Shown here: in pieces, positions 57,401-64,000 of the stretch
How positions within the stretch are numbered: the stretch's first letter is position 1
Layout of the letters: each line of letters starts with the position of its first letter
Assembly (NCBI RefSeq): GCF_009720525.1
Contig: NZ_CP043930.1
Location: forward strand, 3,566,501-3,630,500
Origin: Gimesia benthica
Lineage (GTDB): Bacteria; Planctomycetota; Planctomycetia; Planctomycetales; Planctomycetaceae
DNA: 64,000 nt
Reading direction: 5' to 3'
Program-made: the position numbers and the translations under genes
The notes under the pieces: generated by a model
Database searches by the model: none
The model's input: the letters and a program-made list of their open reading frames with translations, nothing else
Told to the model about the DNA's origin: nothing

Positions 57401-57692
57401 ATGCCCGCTTATTAAAAAACTCCTGGATCATATCCAGGTCATCTGCTAATAGCAGTTCATACTCTGCTTGCGACAATTTTTGTTTTTTGATCCAACGCCA
57501 GTGGGAATCGATGGAGAGCAGTTCAAATAATAATTCACTTCGATCAGAACGCTCTGAGTCGTCCAGATATTTCTTTATTTCGGGGGGACTCCCATGATTC
57601 CACTCATCCTCAAACTGTTCGCATACAGCATTAATACGGAGTTGCTTGTTTAAACCAGGGGCGTAGTTCTGATTCTCTTCAGGTGAAGTCAC
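54498..57692 (-). CDS. Ser/Thr protein kinase with leucine-rich repeats
   Basis: A GTG at 57692, one base after the sigma stop, gives 1064 residues; a TTG at 57716 adds eight. Segments: an N-terminal helical region (about 1-160); a PknB-type kinase (about 165-435) with GAGGMGQVY, HRDIKPANL, DMG and APEQ; a low-complexity linker; one membrane helix near 515-535; and leucine-rich repeats from about 670 to the end (LREL, LKSLSL, LRYLVLSYSDV, LTSLVLGQTPLTD). The LRR part is thus probably outside and senses a ligand. It is co-transcribed with an ECF sigma gene. Codon use looks more A/T-rich than in the flanking genes. Confidence 0.9.
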   Translation of the reverse strand: MTSPEENQNYAPGLNKQLRINAVCEQFEDEWNHGSPPEIKKYLDDSERSDRSELLFELLSIDSHWRWIKKQKLSQAEYELLLADDLDMIQEFFNKRASSFQAGIQQISDTSLLSLEEMQLILKSIPVTNRPTTVQELIEVLIQHNKLTAYQARQISEGTIKGLVLGDYLVLDVIGAGGMGQVYLAEHRRMNRRVALKTLPDAIAQDSQSVLRFEREVRAAAKLLHPNIVTAHDAGESDNLHYLVMEWVDGIDLSKHVKQHGKLPVAQAVNYVLQAAKALEYAHGEGIIHRDIKPANLILDEKGTIKILDMGLARMDSTDAGKTRTDLTSTGMVMGTIDYMAPEQALDSKLADARSDIYSLGCLLHYLLTGKVIYDGDTILKKIFAHRETIAPSLTATHPDIPVSLDTVFQKMVAKDPEDRQQSMSQVIHELEACGCVESPSHHKLSSDAGSDASSDKLFDGQQAGEVFDATHKSPNHFVAGDQNTQFGSVAGEIIQGTNNSETAEQQKLSFRKRMILTSLICLVGISGLSWSAGVFSPVGQKTEKNENVTTAHTPQRIPQSLTDPQKRLAEFGIQNEVTDVFWTSNENIFFGPGSELKQLPQERIAVCQIMIDWNQIKSNFEWKALGRVSSLEKLVSNTPVPVAILEQLKGIRRLHLSKAQLSDREILSISKYPDLHTFTLYSNLDVTDVACDSLAKIASLRELDINATGIAGEGLKKLTVLPNLYFLSIGLGKGISIEDLNSLQLFKSLKSLSLHNAPYDQELVKKLGKLNSLRSLHLNSPDWSETEIARLQELLPDCSIIHSSSPAYVADQKVAQWVVDNKGTFSLHGSSYQKFRHLPKEKSFSLESIDVVGTDGMNLNSTELNQLRSLESLVLMKMKSSDDGLAKISDLSTLRYLVLSYSDVSFSGLEKIKRLKQLEGLHLKACWNVSDNALQHLSGLTQLTSLVLGQTPLTDLGLKHVGQVLGLQELLLDSCKEISSAGIGHLVSLPRLRFLDLNETQIDDSAISHLKKMKGLRVLKIYNTKITADGAKRLQSALPECVVFHESLEHVPWTGLPEYKSEN

Positions 57693-57693
57693 G

Positions 57694-58311
57694 TTAAGGC
57701 TCCACCGTTTTGCCAACCTCTTTGGCGATCTTCATATTACGTTCTATTGTACTGACAGAGACACCAAGGACTTCGGCAATTTCCTGGTGGGTATGACCTT
57801 CGAGATGAAGGCTTACGATCCTGGCCAGCTTCTCTCCCCCCGGTAACTGGGTCAGTTTATCCAGTAAACCTTTACGATCTTCTTCGAGCTGCTGAAAGAA
57901 TTGCTGGCGAATATCAATGCTTTCGTTGATCCCAAATCCACAACTGGTCGCCTCCGGATTGTAGAGATCCACTTCATTTTTTACATCACCACTTCCACGC
58001 TTTTCTGTGAGTTGTCTGCGTTGTTCTCTGGCAACCCGTTTTGCCGTGATGTCAAAGAGAACACGCCAGAGATTCCCACTATCCACAACACCGGAGAATT
58101 CATTTTTGCCCACACGGCGAACGAATGTATCAATCGCTGACAATGCTACATCTTCGCCATCTCGATCGCTGGCGGGCATAGATTTTAATCTACGCTGAGC
58201 ATAGCTTGAAAGCTTCTCAAAACATTGCCCCCAAATCGCATCAACGGCATCGGGATCGCCACACTGCAGGCGATCGAGCCAAAGTGTGAGTGGCATGTCA
58301 TCATCGCTCAT
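57694..58311 (-). CDS. ECF-type sigma factor (planctomycete Sigma70_ECF family)
   Basis: The 205 residues show region 2 (MPLTLWLDRLQCGDPDAVDA, then YAQRRLKSMP) and a region 4 helix-turn-helix at the end (HTHQEIAEVLGVSVSTIERN). The composition fits the PF07638 ECF group. Members of that group are often encoded beside Ser/Thr kinases in planctomycetes, and the stop here is one base from the kinase start. A kinase that phosphorylates or otherwise switches this sigma factor is the simplest model. Its target promoters are unknown. Confidence 0.85.
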   Translation of the reverse strand: MSDDDMPLTLWLDRLQCGDPDAVDAIWGQCFEKLSSYAQRRLKSMPASDRDGEDVALSAIDTFVRRVGKNEFSGVVDSGNLWRVLFDITAKRVAREQRRQLTEKRGSGDVKNEVDLYNPEATSCGFGINESIDIRQQFFQQLEEDRKGLLDKLTQLPGGEKLARIVSLHLEGHTHQEIAEVLGVSVSTIERNMKIAKEVGKTVEP

Positions 58312-58618
58312 GGATATTTCTTCTGTTCAGGATGATGCGGTTGATTTGAAACAGCAATGACGACTGGAGGCTGTATTTCGTAACCTCTTAATTCTAAGCA
58401 TCTTAGAAACGTTCTGCAAGAATTTTCTGTTTTTTGAAATTCAGTCTGCTCCTGGTGAAGGTTTTCCGGTGCTGAGCGCAATTTACTGAGTGAGGGGCAC
58501 ATGCGAAATACTTGATCTTGATTATGCAGAAGAAACGCCAGCCGCGGCTTTTTTACCCTCAAAAAAATCTTTTTTAATTACAAATCGTCTTTCATTCATC
58601 GAACATGAGGGCTATTCA
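58312..58618. other. Divergent gap between the ECF sigma gene and a secreted protein (307 bp)
   Basis: The right part is A/T-rich (58550-58580) and probably holds the promoter for the secreted protein. A long open frame from 58490 lacks protein-like sequence before 58619, so I treat that part as leader. Confidence 0.5.
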
Positions 58619-60136
58619 ATGTTGAAATCTATCTCATCCTTTCAAATCAACCGCAGAGTGATTCTGTTTGTTTTGTGTATTGCTGCAATATTCACTTCAA
58701 CCAGTACGATTCAGGCACAAAAACTTGTCTTTGATCAGGGAAGTGCGGATATGATTGCCTCCGACTGGCTGGAGGACACTATCACAAAGAAATACGTTTC
58801 ACCCTGGACTTCATTCACCGGGTATGCCAGCAACATTGAATTCAGATTCACTCGTAAACGAGACCTGGATGGACTGGACTACTACCACTATTACTTTCGA
58901 AATACCGGTCCAAACCTGACTACATTCTCGTTTAAACTACCGTGGAAGACAGCTGCGGGTACCACACGGGAGGAATCTGGTACATTAAAAATCAAGCCTC
59001 ACAGCAACGCAAACAATATCGGGCAATTTTTCATCGGGGCTCGAGGCCAGGAACTCATACCTGAGTTGGTGATTGAGGAAACAGTAGACAGCAACAAGCC
59101 TGTGATAGAGACTGACAGTTGGTTTGATTCACCAGCAACTCCCGGGGGAAGACAGTCAGCGATCAAATTCAAGTCAATACAAGCTTTCTCAAATAAGCTC
59201 TTGCTCAACTTCGACTACGAGGGGCTGGCCAAAGGTTCTATCACCGCCTCTGTTACATTTAGAGCTGCTGGTGGGGGCAGGGTAATTGGACATGCATCTA
59301 AAACTCTGCTGCCGAAACATGTGACCGGCCGATTCACGAACGTCAGCATCCCTTACTCTATGAAGAGTTTCAACTTACCTCCCGGAACCCACTCAATCGA
59401 ATTCACAGTGACTTTGACACAAAATCGAAGCAATTCAGTGTTAGGGAGATCTCAGGCTCGCTCAATGACCTGTTCGATTAAGAAAGCAGGCCCGACCGCT
59501 ACTTTCGAAGATCTTGAGATTAATTCGAGTGCGATTAAAGCTTCTTTCCGGCATGCTGGATTCCAGTCCCAGCAAGCTCGACTTCGGGTACATTTCAATG
59601 ATCAGAAGAAGAACATCAAGTACCCAACACTGAGCACTTCATTTAAGCCTGCACACGATCCTGGAAAATATAACCAGATGCAGGTCCAAATCCCGGGACA
59701 GCATTTTGGTTCGGGTTATCACGACCTGACGTACTACGCCACAATTGAGATCAATGGACAGGTCATCGCAAAATCTAGAACGCGAAATATGTGGTGGTGT
59801 ACCGGGCAGAACCTGGGATCGCTTCGCACGAAGTCCAACAGCGTGACCATCGAGTGTCGAGACCATGGATCTGTTGATGGTGACGCAGTTGCAATCTACC
59901 GGAACGGCCAAGTTGTCAAGTCTCGTATTCTGCTCAAATGCAACAACACCTACACTCAAATTAACTTGGAAAAAGGGAACAACGTCATTTCTTTTCGCGC
60001 TCTGAATGAAGGGACGTCCAGCCCTAATACAGCCGAGTTTCGTGTTGCCGATTCCAAGGGGAACTACCTCACCCCGGCTAAAGAATGGAGTGTCTCAACA
60101 GGAAAATTAGCGAGGATCGTCGTGATCCGCGAATGA
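58619..60136 (+). CDS. Secreted hypothetical protein, beta-sandwich-rich
   Basis: The ATG at 58619 (MLKSISSFQI) gives 505 residues with a signal peptide ending near TIQAQ (about 34). The mature part has strong beta character, with repeated Gly/Ser/Thr strands and LRVHFNDQKKN- or SITASVTFRAAGG-type segments, like several tandem Ig-like domains. No catalytic motif is seen. It is divergent from the sigma/kinase pair and is a natural candidate for a target of that system, or for the ligand of its LRR domain. Confidence 0.75.
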   Translation: MLKSISSFQINRRVILFVLCIAAIFTSTSTIQAQKLVFDQGSADMIASDWLEDTITKKYVSPWTSFTGYASNIEFRFTRKRDLDGLDYYHYYFRNTGPNLTTFSFKLPWKTAAGTTREESGTLKIKPHSNANNIGQFFIGARGQELIPELVIEETVDSNKPVIETDSWFDSPATPGGRQSAIKFKSIQAFSNKLLLNFDYEGLAKGSITASVTFRAAGGGRVIGHASKTLLPKHVTGRFTNVSIPYSMKSFNLPPGTHSIEFTVTLTQNRSNSVLGRSQARSMTCSIKKAGPTATFEDLEINSSAIKASFRHAGFQSQQARLRVHFNDQKKNIKYPTLSTSFKPAHDPGKYNQMQVQIPGQHFGSGYHDLTYYATIEINGQVIAKSRTRNMWWCTGQNLGSLRTKSNSVTIECRDHGSVDGDAVAIYRNGQVVKSRILLKCNNTYTQINLEKGNNVISFRALNEGTSSPNTAEFRVADSKGNYLTPAKEWSVSTGKLARIVVIRE

Positions 60137-60216
60137 AATAAATGGAATGCCATTATCAAACACTCCCAAGTAATGCACCTCGAGTTAACTCAAACACCGA
60201 TATAGGAGAATAAACA

Positions 60217-60840
60217 GTGACTGAAGGTGGAAAGTTAGGATGTGCAATCTCATTCATGGTTTTTGCAATCGTCCTAGGGATTATGGGCCTGTTGGATACC
60301 ACTCAAACCGAATGGCACGGTGATCGATGGGTTATTGGTAAAACATATACACGCGAGCTCAGTCTGGACAAATCGGTGGGAGGACATTTTGAGATTCTCA
60401 AAGTGGAAGCTTTTTTTGAGAGAGACTCACAATCATTTCCCATTGTCAGCTTGAACAAGAAGCCCTGGGACAGTTCGATCTCTTTTACTGTGGTGAAAGT
60501 GAAGGGAGTTCCTGTAATCACTGGTCGCAAGAAAATCAAAGCTCAGTTTGCCGTGAGCGTTCCAGGTGATTCCAATCTGATTGGCCGTCGGGGAGACCTG
60601 ACGATCCGTGGGGTGATGCGTTACCCATTTATGGATCTGGCTGATGCTGTAGGGCCAGGTAGCAAAAAGTATCAAGATCGTGAAGTTCCGTTTGAGAAAC
60701 GAATCTCAGACATTCAAATTGTAGCAGATAAGTCAGTAGAGATTGACGGACCGAGTGGGTGGGAAAGTCTGCTTGGCCTGTTGCTACTGGGTTCCATCTT
60801 GGGTGGCTTATGCTCGCTGGGAATGCGAGCCGATGCTTGA
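60217..60840 (+). CDS. Hypothetical membrane protein with two terminal helices
   Basis: GTG start. The 207 residues have an N-terminal helix (about 7-26), a soluble beta-rich middle domain (about 30-175), and a C-terminal helix (about 183-203; ESLLGLLLLGSILGGLCSLG). No family is recognised. It follows the secreted protein by 80 bp and is presumably co-transcribed with it. Confidence 0.65.
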   Translation: MTEGGKLGCAISFMVFAIVLGIMGLLDTTQTEWHGDRWVIGKTYTRELSLDKSVGGHFEILKVEAFFERDSQSFPIVSLNKKPWDSSISFTVVKVKGVPVITGRKKIKAQFAVSVPGDSNLIGRRGDLTIRGVMRYPFMDLADAVGPGSKKYQDREVPFEKRISDIQIVADKSVEIDGPSGWESLLGLLLLGSILGGLCSLGMRADA

Positions 60841-61205
60841 AAATAATCAATTCGACAAAACAACTGATCAGAGAAAAGGTAACAACTTGTGCTACATGTT
60901 AATCATCCCATTCTCTGCAGAGGTGACAGCCCCCCATTTCTGTACCAGTTGTGATGAGAGTATTGGGGTCTCAGGAGTGTGCTTCTGGAAGGTGGACAAG
61001 GCCTGTCTGACGGAGGCATTCCTTACTAGGTTCCGATTGATGATATACCGTTTGACCTTCGATTGCCTTATCGTTTGACCTTCGATTGCCTTATTAGGAG
61101 TTCATCCCGATCATAAACCCCACAAATGATCAAATCACTGGTGGCGAACGTTAGATTACCAAATTTCCAGTACTACCAGTAACAACAAAAGCCAGTGTGT
61201 GACAC
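60841..61205. other. Decayed-looking gap (365 bp)
   Basis: No gene is supported. It contains the 23-bp tandem duplication at 61049-61094 and stretches with stops in every frame. It joins the kinase module to the yjbQ remnant, so it may contain the junction of an insertion. Confidence 0.5.
61049..61094. repeat. Perfect 23-bp tandem duplication
   Basis: A unit starting CGTTTGACCTTCGATTG and ending CCTTAT occurs twice with no spacer (61049-61071 and 61072-61094). Zero mismatches point to a recent slippage event or a repair scar. Confidence 0.85.
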
Positions 61206-61358
61206 AATGTACCTGGGGAATGCCATGCACATCAAGGCCTCCGTATTCATCAACGATAACGAATCAGGGATGTCCAAGGAATAAGAACGCTGACTGGAAC
61301 AACTGTTGGAGTTTAATTAAAACGAGAGCGAACCCTGGTGAAGATAATCGGGGAGTGA
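61206..61358 (+). pseudogene. yjbQ: Remnant of a second yjbQ copy
   Basis: Bases 61206-61307 align with 54085-54180 of the intact yjbQ gene; the block ATCAACGATAACGAATCAGG is identical. An in-frame TAA at 61281-61283 interrupts it. The middle is then deleted, and the alignment resumes near the 3' end (CTGGTGAAGAT, GGGGAGTGAG), so both ends of the gene are recognisable. Function is excluded by the stop and deletion. Confidence 0.85.
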
Positions 61359-61360
61359 GA

Positions 61361-61691
61361 ATGCCTGAAGAGAAGCAGAAGAGTTCTGACTGCCAGTATC
61401 AGCTGGAACTTGGAGACGAGGTTGTCGCCGCTATCGTGGCCATTGGTTATGAATTTCCATGGACGTATGGGAGACTCATTAATTTCCCAGAATTTGAACG
61501 ATTTCGGACATACTTTACCGATGATAATGACTGGCCAGAGGACGACGTCGACCTGGAAGCACTGTGCGGCGAGATTCACACAAGGTGATTTTGTGATCCG
61601 GGACTTGTCATCGGGTGTGGTCTATCAAGGGGTTGGCCTGAATCATGACGGGGAAGATGGAGTATGCTTCCCCTACGATGATCCTGTTTAA
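61361..61691 (+). pseudogene. Small hypothetical gene broken by a frameshift
   Basis: An ATG at 61361 opens MPEEKQKSSDCQYQLEL and reads 75 residues to a stop at 61588 (EALCGEIHTR). In another frame the sequence continues at once as GDFVIRDLSSGVVYQGVGLN and HDGEDGVCFPYDDPV to 61691, so one base seems lost or gained near 61580. The intact product would be about 108 residues. The protein is not recognised; the tail looks like a compact acidic domain. It follows the yjbQ remnant by 2 bp, so the pair may have formed an operon at their source. Confidence 0.6.
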
Positions 61692-61812
61692 TTTGACAGA
61701 TGCTTTGTTCTACAAGACTGTCTTTTCAAGTGCGATCTGTAACAGGTACCCGACTTCCTGATCGACTCATAACCGCCACCATCCCTTGATCCAGCTGAGG
61801 ATTTTATTCCCA

Positions 61813-62280
61813 ATGCCTGCCGACCTCAACCTGTCAGAACTCTGGAGTCGTCTGTCATCGATTAATTCGCTGACATTCACGGCTCAATCCTTTGGTTCCG
61901 GTAGTGGCTGGAATGGTACGGGGGTTGGCACGGTGGAAGTTGAATCAATCGATGACCAGACGCTGCTCTTTCACGAATCTGGAAACTGGTCACCGCCGGA
62001 AGGAAAGTCTCTGCGTTTTACAAATGTCTATCGCTGGTGTGCCTATCCGGAACAGAAACAGTTGCGGCTGGAGCACTTGCGTTTTGGAAATGCGAATCCG
62101 GTGTATCTGTTTGATCTGCAACAGACCGCAGGAGATCGCTGGGATTCCATCGAACCGCATGTCTGCAGCGAAGACCTCTACTCGGCCACACTGCACTTCG
62201 AAAACGAATCGCTGCACCTGGACTGGACCGTCAAAGGAAAGACAAAGAACGAACGGATTTCCTATGTCTATGAACAGTGA
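61813..62280 (+). CDS. Lipocalin-like small protein (DUF6314-like)
   Basis: The ATG at 61813 (MPADLNLSELW) gives 155 residues; an upstream start at 61786 adds nine. There is no signal peptide. The sequence is mostly short beta strands with conserved aromatic residues (FTAQSFGSGSGWNGTGVGTV, then FTNVYRWCAY and LEHLRFGN), which suits a lipocalin/FABP-type barrel and resembles DUF6314 from memory. The ligand is unknown. It stands alone between the broken gene and the EEP hydrolase. Confidence 0.65.
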   Translation: MPADLNLSELWSRLSSINSLTFTAQSFGSGSGWNGTGVGTVEVESIDDQTLLFHESGNWSPPEGKSLRFTNVYRWCAYPEQKQLRLEHLRFGNANPVYLFDLQQTAGDRWDSIEPHVCSEDLYSATLHFENESLHLDWTVKGKTKNERISYVYEQ

Positions 62281-62453
62281 ATCCAACTGACCTCTGAATG
62301 GCAGTCAAATCCTTTTGGCACGCAATCTGCTTACCTTGAATCACAGATTCGCATTTCCATCTCGTATACGTCGATGTGAATCCTCGAGGGTATAACCGCT
62401 GTATCGAAATCCGAGTACGCATAATTGTCTTCCAGCAACAGGGAGATCAAAAA

Positions 62454-63584
62454 TTGGTCCCAACCGAAACAACAAGTGAAGCGCCCTCTGGCAGCACACC
62501 GGAATCGCCCGTTCGCAAGTGGGTTTACCGGTGCGTCATCCTGTTGGCCTGTGTCGCGGTGTTAACCGCGTTGCTTCCCTTGCTGCCCGTTGACTGGTGG
62601 TGGGTCCGCATTGGTGATTTTCCCCGCGTTCAACTGCTGTTTGCTTATGTCGTCATCCTGCTGGCACTCTTCCCCTTCTGGCATAAAACTGCTGCAAAAA
62701 CAGGGATATTCCTACTGACAATCAGCTGCAGCATTCAATTATTCTGGATCTTTCCCTACCTGCCTTTCGCTCCGCATGAAGTGGAGTGGGCAGAGTCTGC
62801 TGACCCGCAAACCCGTCTGCGGATTCTGACAGCGAACGTCTATCAGGAAAACCAGAATGCCGAGGCGGTGCTGTCTCTGATCGAGCAGGAGCGACCGGAT
62901 ATTGTCGTGCTGTGTGAAGTCAATGCGCGCTGGATTCGCGACCTGAAGCCCCTCGAAAAATCCTATGGCTGGCAGCTGAAACATCCACTCGAAAATACCT
63001 ACGGTATCGCCGTGTATTCCCGGCTTCCCCTCGAGGGTGCCCGCATCCGGGCTATGATCAAGCAGGAGATCCCCTCGATCGATGCCCGCGTCAAACTTCC
63101 CTCGGGACAGATCGTACGCCTGTTTGCCGTACATCCCAATCCGCCCCGTCCTGGTGAGGATACAACCAAACGCGATGCCGAACTCGTACTGGTTGGACGC
63201 GAAGTGTGCGACAGTCCCAGCGCCATCGTGCTGGGTGATTTAAATGATGTCGGGTGGTCACGCACGACAAACCTGTTTCAGGAAGTCAGCGGCCTGCTTG
63301 ATCCCCGCAAAGGACGTGGACTTTATCCGACATATGACGCCACCTCTTCAATCTGGCGTTATCCACTGGACTATCTGTTTCATTCGGATGATTTTCGCAT
63401 TGTGAAACTTGGTACGCTGCCTTCTATCGGTTCCGACCATTTTCCCCTGCTGGTGGAATTAAGTCATGAATCTGAAGCCGCAGTCACCCAGGAAGGCCCG
63501 CACCTGGATGGCGGTGATCAGGAAGACGCGAGCGATGCAGTAGATTCGGCGCGACAGTTGAAAGAGACCCCTGAAGGGAGCTGA
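62454..63584 (+). CDS. Membrane-anchored endonuclease/exonuclease/phosphatase (EEP) family hydrolase
   Basis: A TTG at 62454 with GGGAG nine bases ahead gives 376 residues; a GTG at 62376 is possible but adds unlikely sequence. Three hydrophobic helices (about 20-45, 55-80 and 85-105) come first. The EEP domain follows with LTANVYQENQNAEA, DIVVLCEVN (Glu binds the metal), AVHPNPPRPGE, LGDLNDVGWS (Asp/Asn) and the final GSDHFPLLVEL. This arrangement matches bacterial EEP proteins that act at the membrane, possibly as phosphodiesterases or lipid hydrolases; the substrate is open. The acidic tail is non-conserved. Confidence 0.87.
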   Translation: MVPTETTSEAPSGSTPESPVRKWVYRCVILLACVAVLTALLPLLPVDWWWVRIGDFPRVQLLFAYVVILLALFPFWHKTAAKTGIFLLTISCSIQLFWIFPYLPFAPHEVEWAESADPQTRLRILTANVYQENQNAEAVLSLIEQERPDIVVLCEVNARWIRDLKPLEKSYGWQLKHPLENTYGIAVYSRLPLEGARIRAMIKQEIPSIDARVKLPSGQIVRLFAVHPNPPRPGEDTTKRDAELVLVGREVCDSPSAIVLGDLNDVGWSRTTNLFQEVSGLLDPRKGRGLYPTYDATSSIWRYPLDYLFHSDDFRIVKLGTLPSIGSDHFPLLVELSHESEAAVTQEGPHLDGGDQEDASDAVDSARQLKETPEGS

Positions 63585-63847
63585 GATTTCGGTTTTCCAA
63601 GATCCAGCTGGCTCCTCAGCGTTCACGCCGCGCGTTCAGACACCATTTTCAACCGACTGCTACTGACGTGAAACGGCTTTTGCCTCATCCAGGTGCAGAA
63701 AAACGAGGCAGGGACACAGTCTCTCAAGCCGGCCTATTTTGGCATACCGTTTGCAAATCTTTGAGAAGAATACTTTTCCGAAGCTGGAGTCTTCTATTTC
63801 CTGTAAGTCAATAACCCAGCCTCCAGCGGTACCTGATAGACTGTTCC

Positions 63848-64000
63848 ATGAAAGAACCCGCAGAACCTTCATCGACAACCGGAATGCTCAGCAGAACCAT
63901 CACCACACTGGTGGTGGTCGTTATTCTGGCCGCTGCGCTGGTCATCACCTGGGAAATCATCTTAACGCTATTCCTGGCAGTAATGTTCGCCGTCTTTCTG
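63848..64000 (+). CDS. AI-2E family (PerM-like) transporter, 3' truncated by the window
   Basis: The 51 visible residues start MKEPAEPSST, then two hydrophobic segments (LVVVVILAAALVITWEIILT, then LFLAVMFAVFL). This start is typical of the AI-2E/UPF0118 transporter family, but the diagnostic later motifs are outside the window. Such proteins export or sense small molecules or ions and have about eight helices. The rest of the gene lies beyond 64000. Confidence 0.65.
   Translation, partial: MKEPAEPSSTTGMLSRTITTLVVVVILAAALVITWEIILTLFLAVMFAVFL

Noticed and set aside
58490-58618. Upstream extension of the secreted protein (43 residues)
   Set aside because: It would bury the signal peptide inside the chain; the ATG at 58619 gives a proper signal peptide.
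63660-63878. 72-residue minus-strand open frame
   Set aside because: It overlaps the start of the AI-2E family gene and has no domain or signal.

Overview
The window looks like chromosomal DNA of a planctomycete (Planctomycetota), probably close to Gimesia; the genus is a guess. The evidence is seven DUF1559-domain genes, two of them with the classic prepilin N-terminus; membrane-anchored Ser/Thr kinases, one beside an ECF sigma gene; DUF4159, FG-GAP and TPR secreted proteins; frequent GTG and TTG starts; and weak or absent Shine-Dalgarno sequences. No rRNA, tRNA, transposase, phage gene or CRISPR array was found.

Layout. 1-6.2 kb (+): a 5'-truncated Ser/Thr kinase with a beta-helix-like C-terminus, a large secreted TPR protein and a translationally coupled methyltransferase. 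6.2-14 kb (-): an eight-gene run with almost no gaps: a secreted/membrane protein, five tandem DUF1559 paralogues carrying three-helix membrane anchors instead of a pilin signal, a small membrane protein and a metallophosphatase. 14-19.6 kb: an FG-GAP propeller plus TPR pair, a pilin-type DUF1559 gene followed by a lipoprotein, each with a clear terminator, and small membrane proteins. 19.9-22.3 kb: a DUF4159 / prenyltransferase-fold protein split by a one-base frameshift in a G tract. 22.4-28.9 kb (-): a beta-helix protein, a giant carboxypeptidase-regulatory-domain/thioredoxin protein and its short paralogue, and an intergenic stretch rich in small repeats. 29.8-31.9 kb (-): three small secreted proteins that share an IQQV motif.

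32.5-36.9 kb (+): a gyrA-gyrB type IIA topoisomerase operon with unusual residues at quinolone-pocket positions. 37-39.3 kb (-): a large anchored envelope protein with a strong terminator. 40-43.3 kb (+): a UvrD/PcrA helicase and a XerC/D recombinase. 43.3-51.8 kb (-): a ten-gene secretion/pseudopilus locus: ECF sigma factor, putative anti-sigma, short GspE ATPase, three GspF proteins, three minor (pseudo)pilins and a DUF1559 pilin, with no secretin. 52.2-54.4 kb (+): aroK, a DAHP synthase and yjbQ.

54.5-61.4 kb: a module that looks richer in A and T: an LRR-bearing Ser/Thr kinase and ECF sigma pair facing away from two secreted/membrane proteins. It ends at a decayed partial second copy of yjbQ and a frameshifted small gene, so the module appears to have been inserted beside, or duplicated with, yjbQ. 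61.8-64 kb (+): a lipocalin-like protein, a membrane-anchored EEP hydrolase and the start of an AI-2E family transporter.

The most interesting systems are the self-contained sigma/GspE/triple-GspF pilus locus, the membrane-anchored DUF1559 array, and the ECF-kinase module bounded by yjbQ copies.
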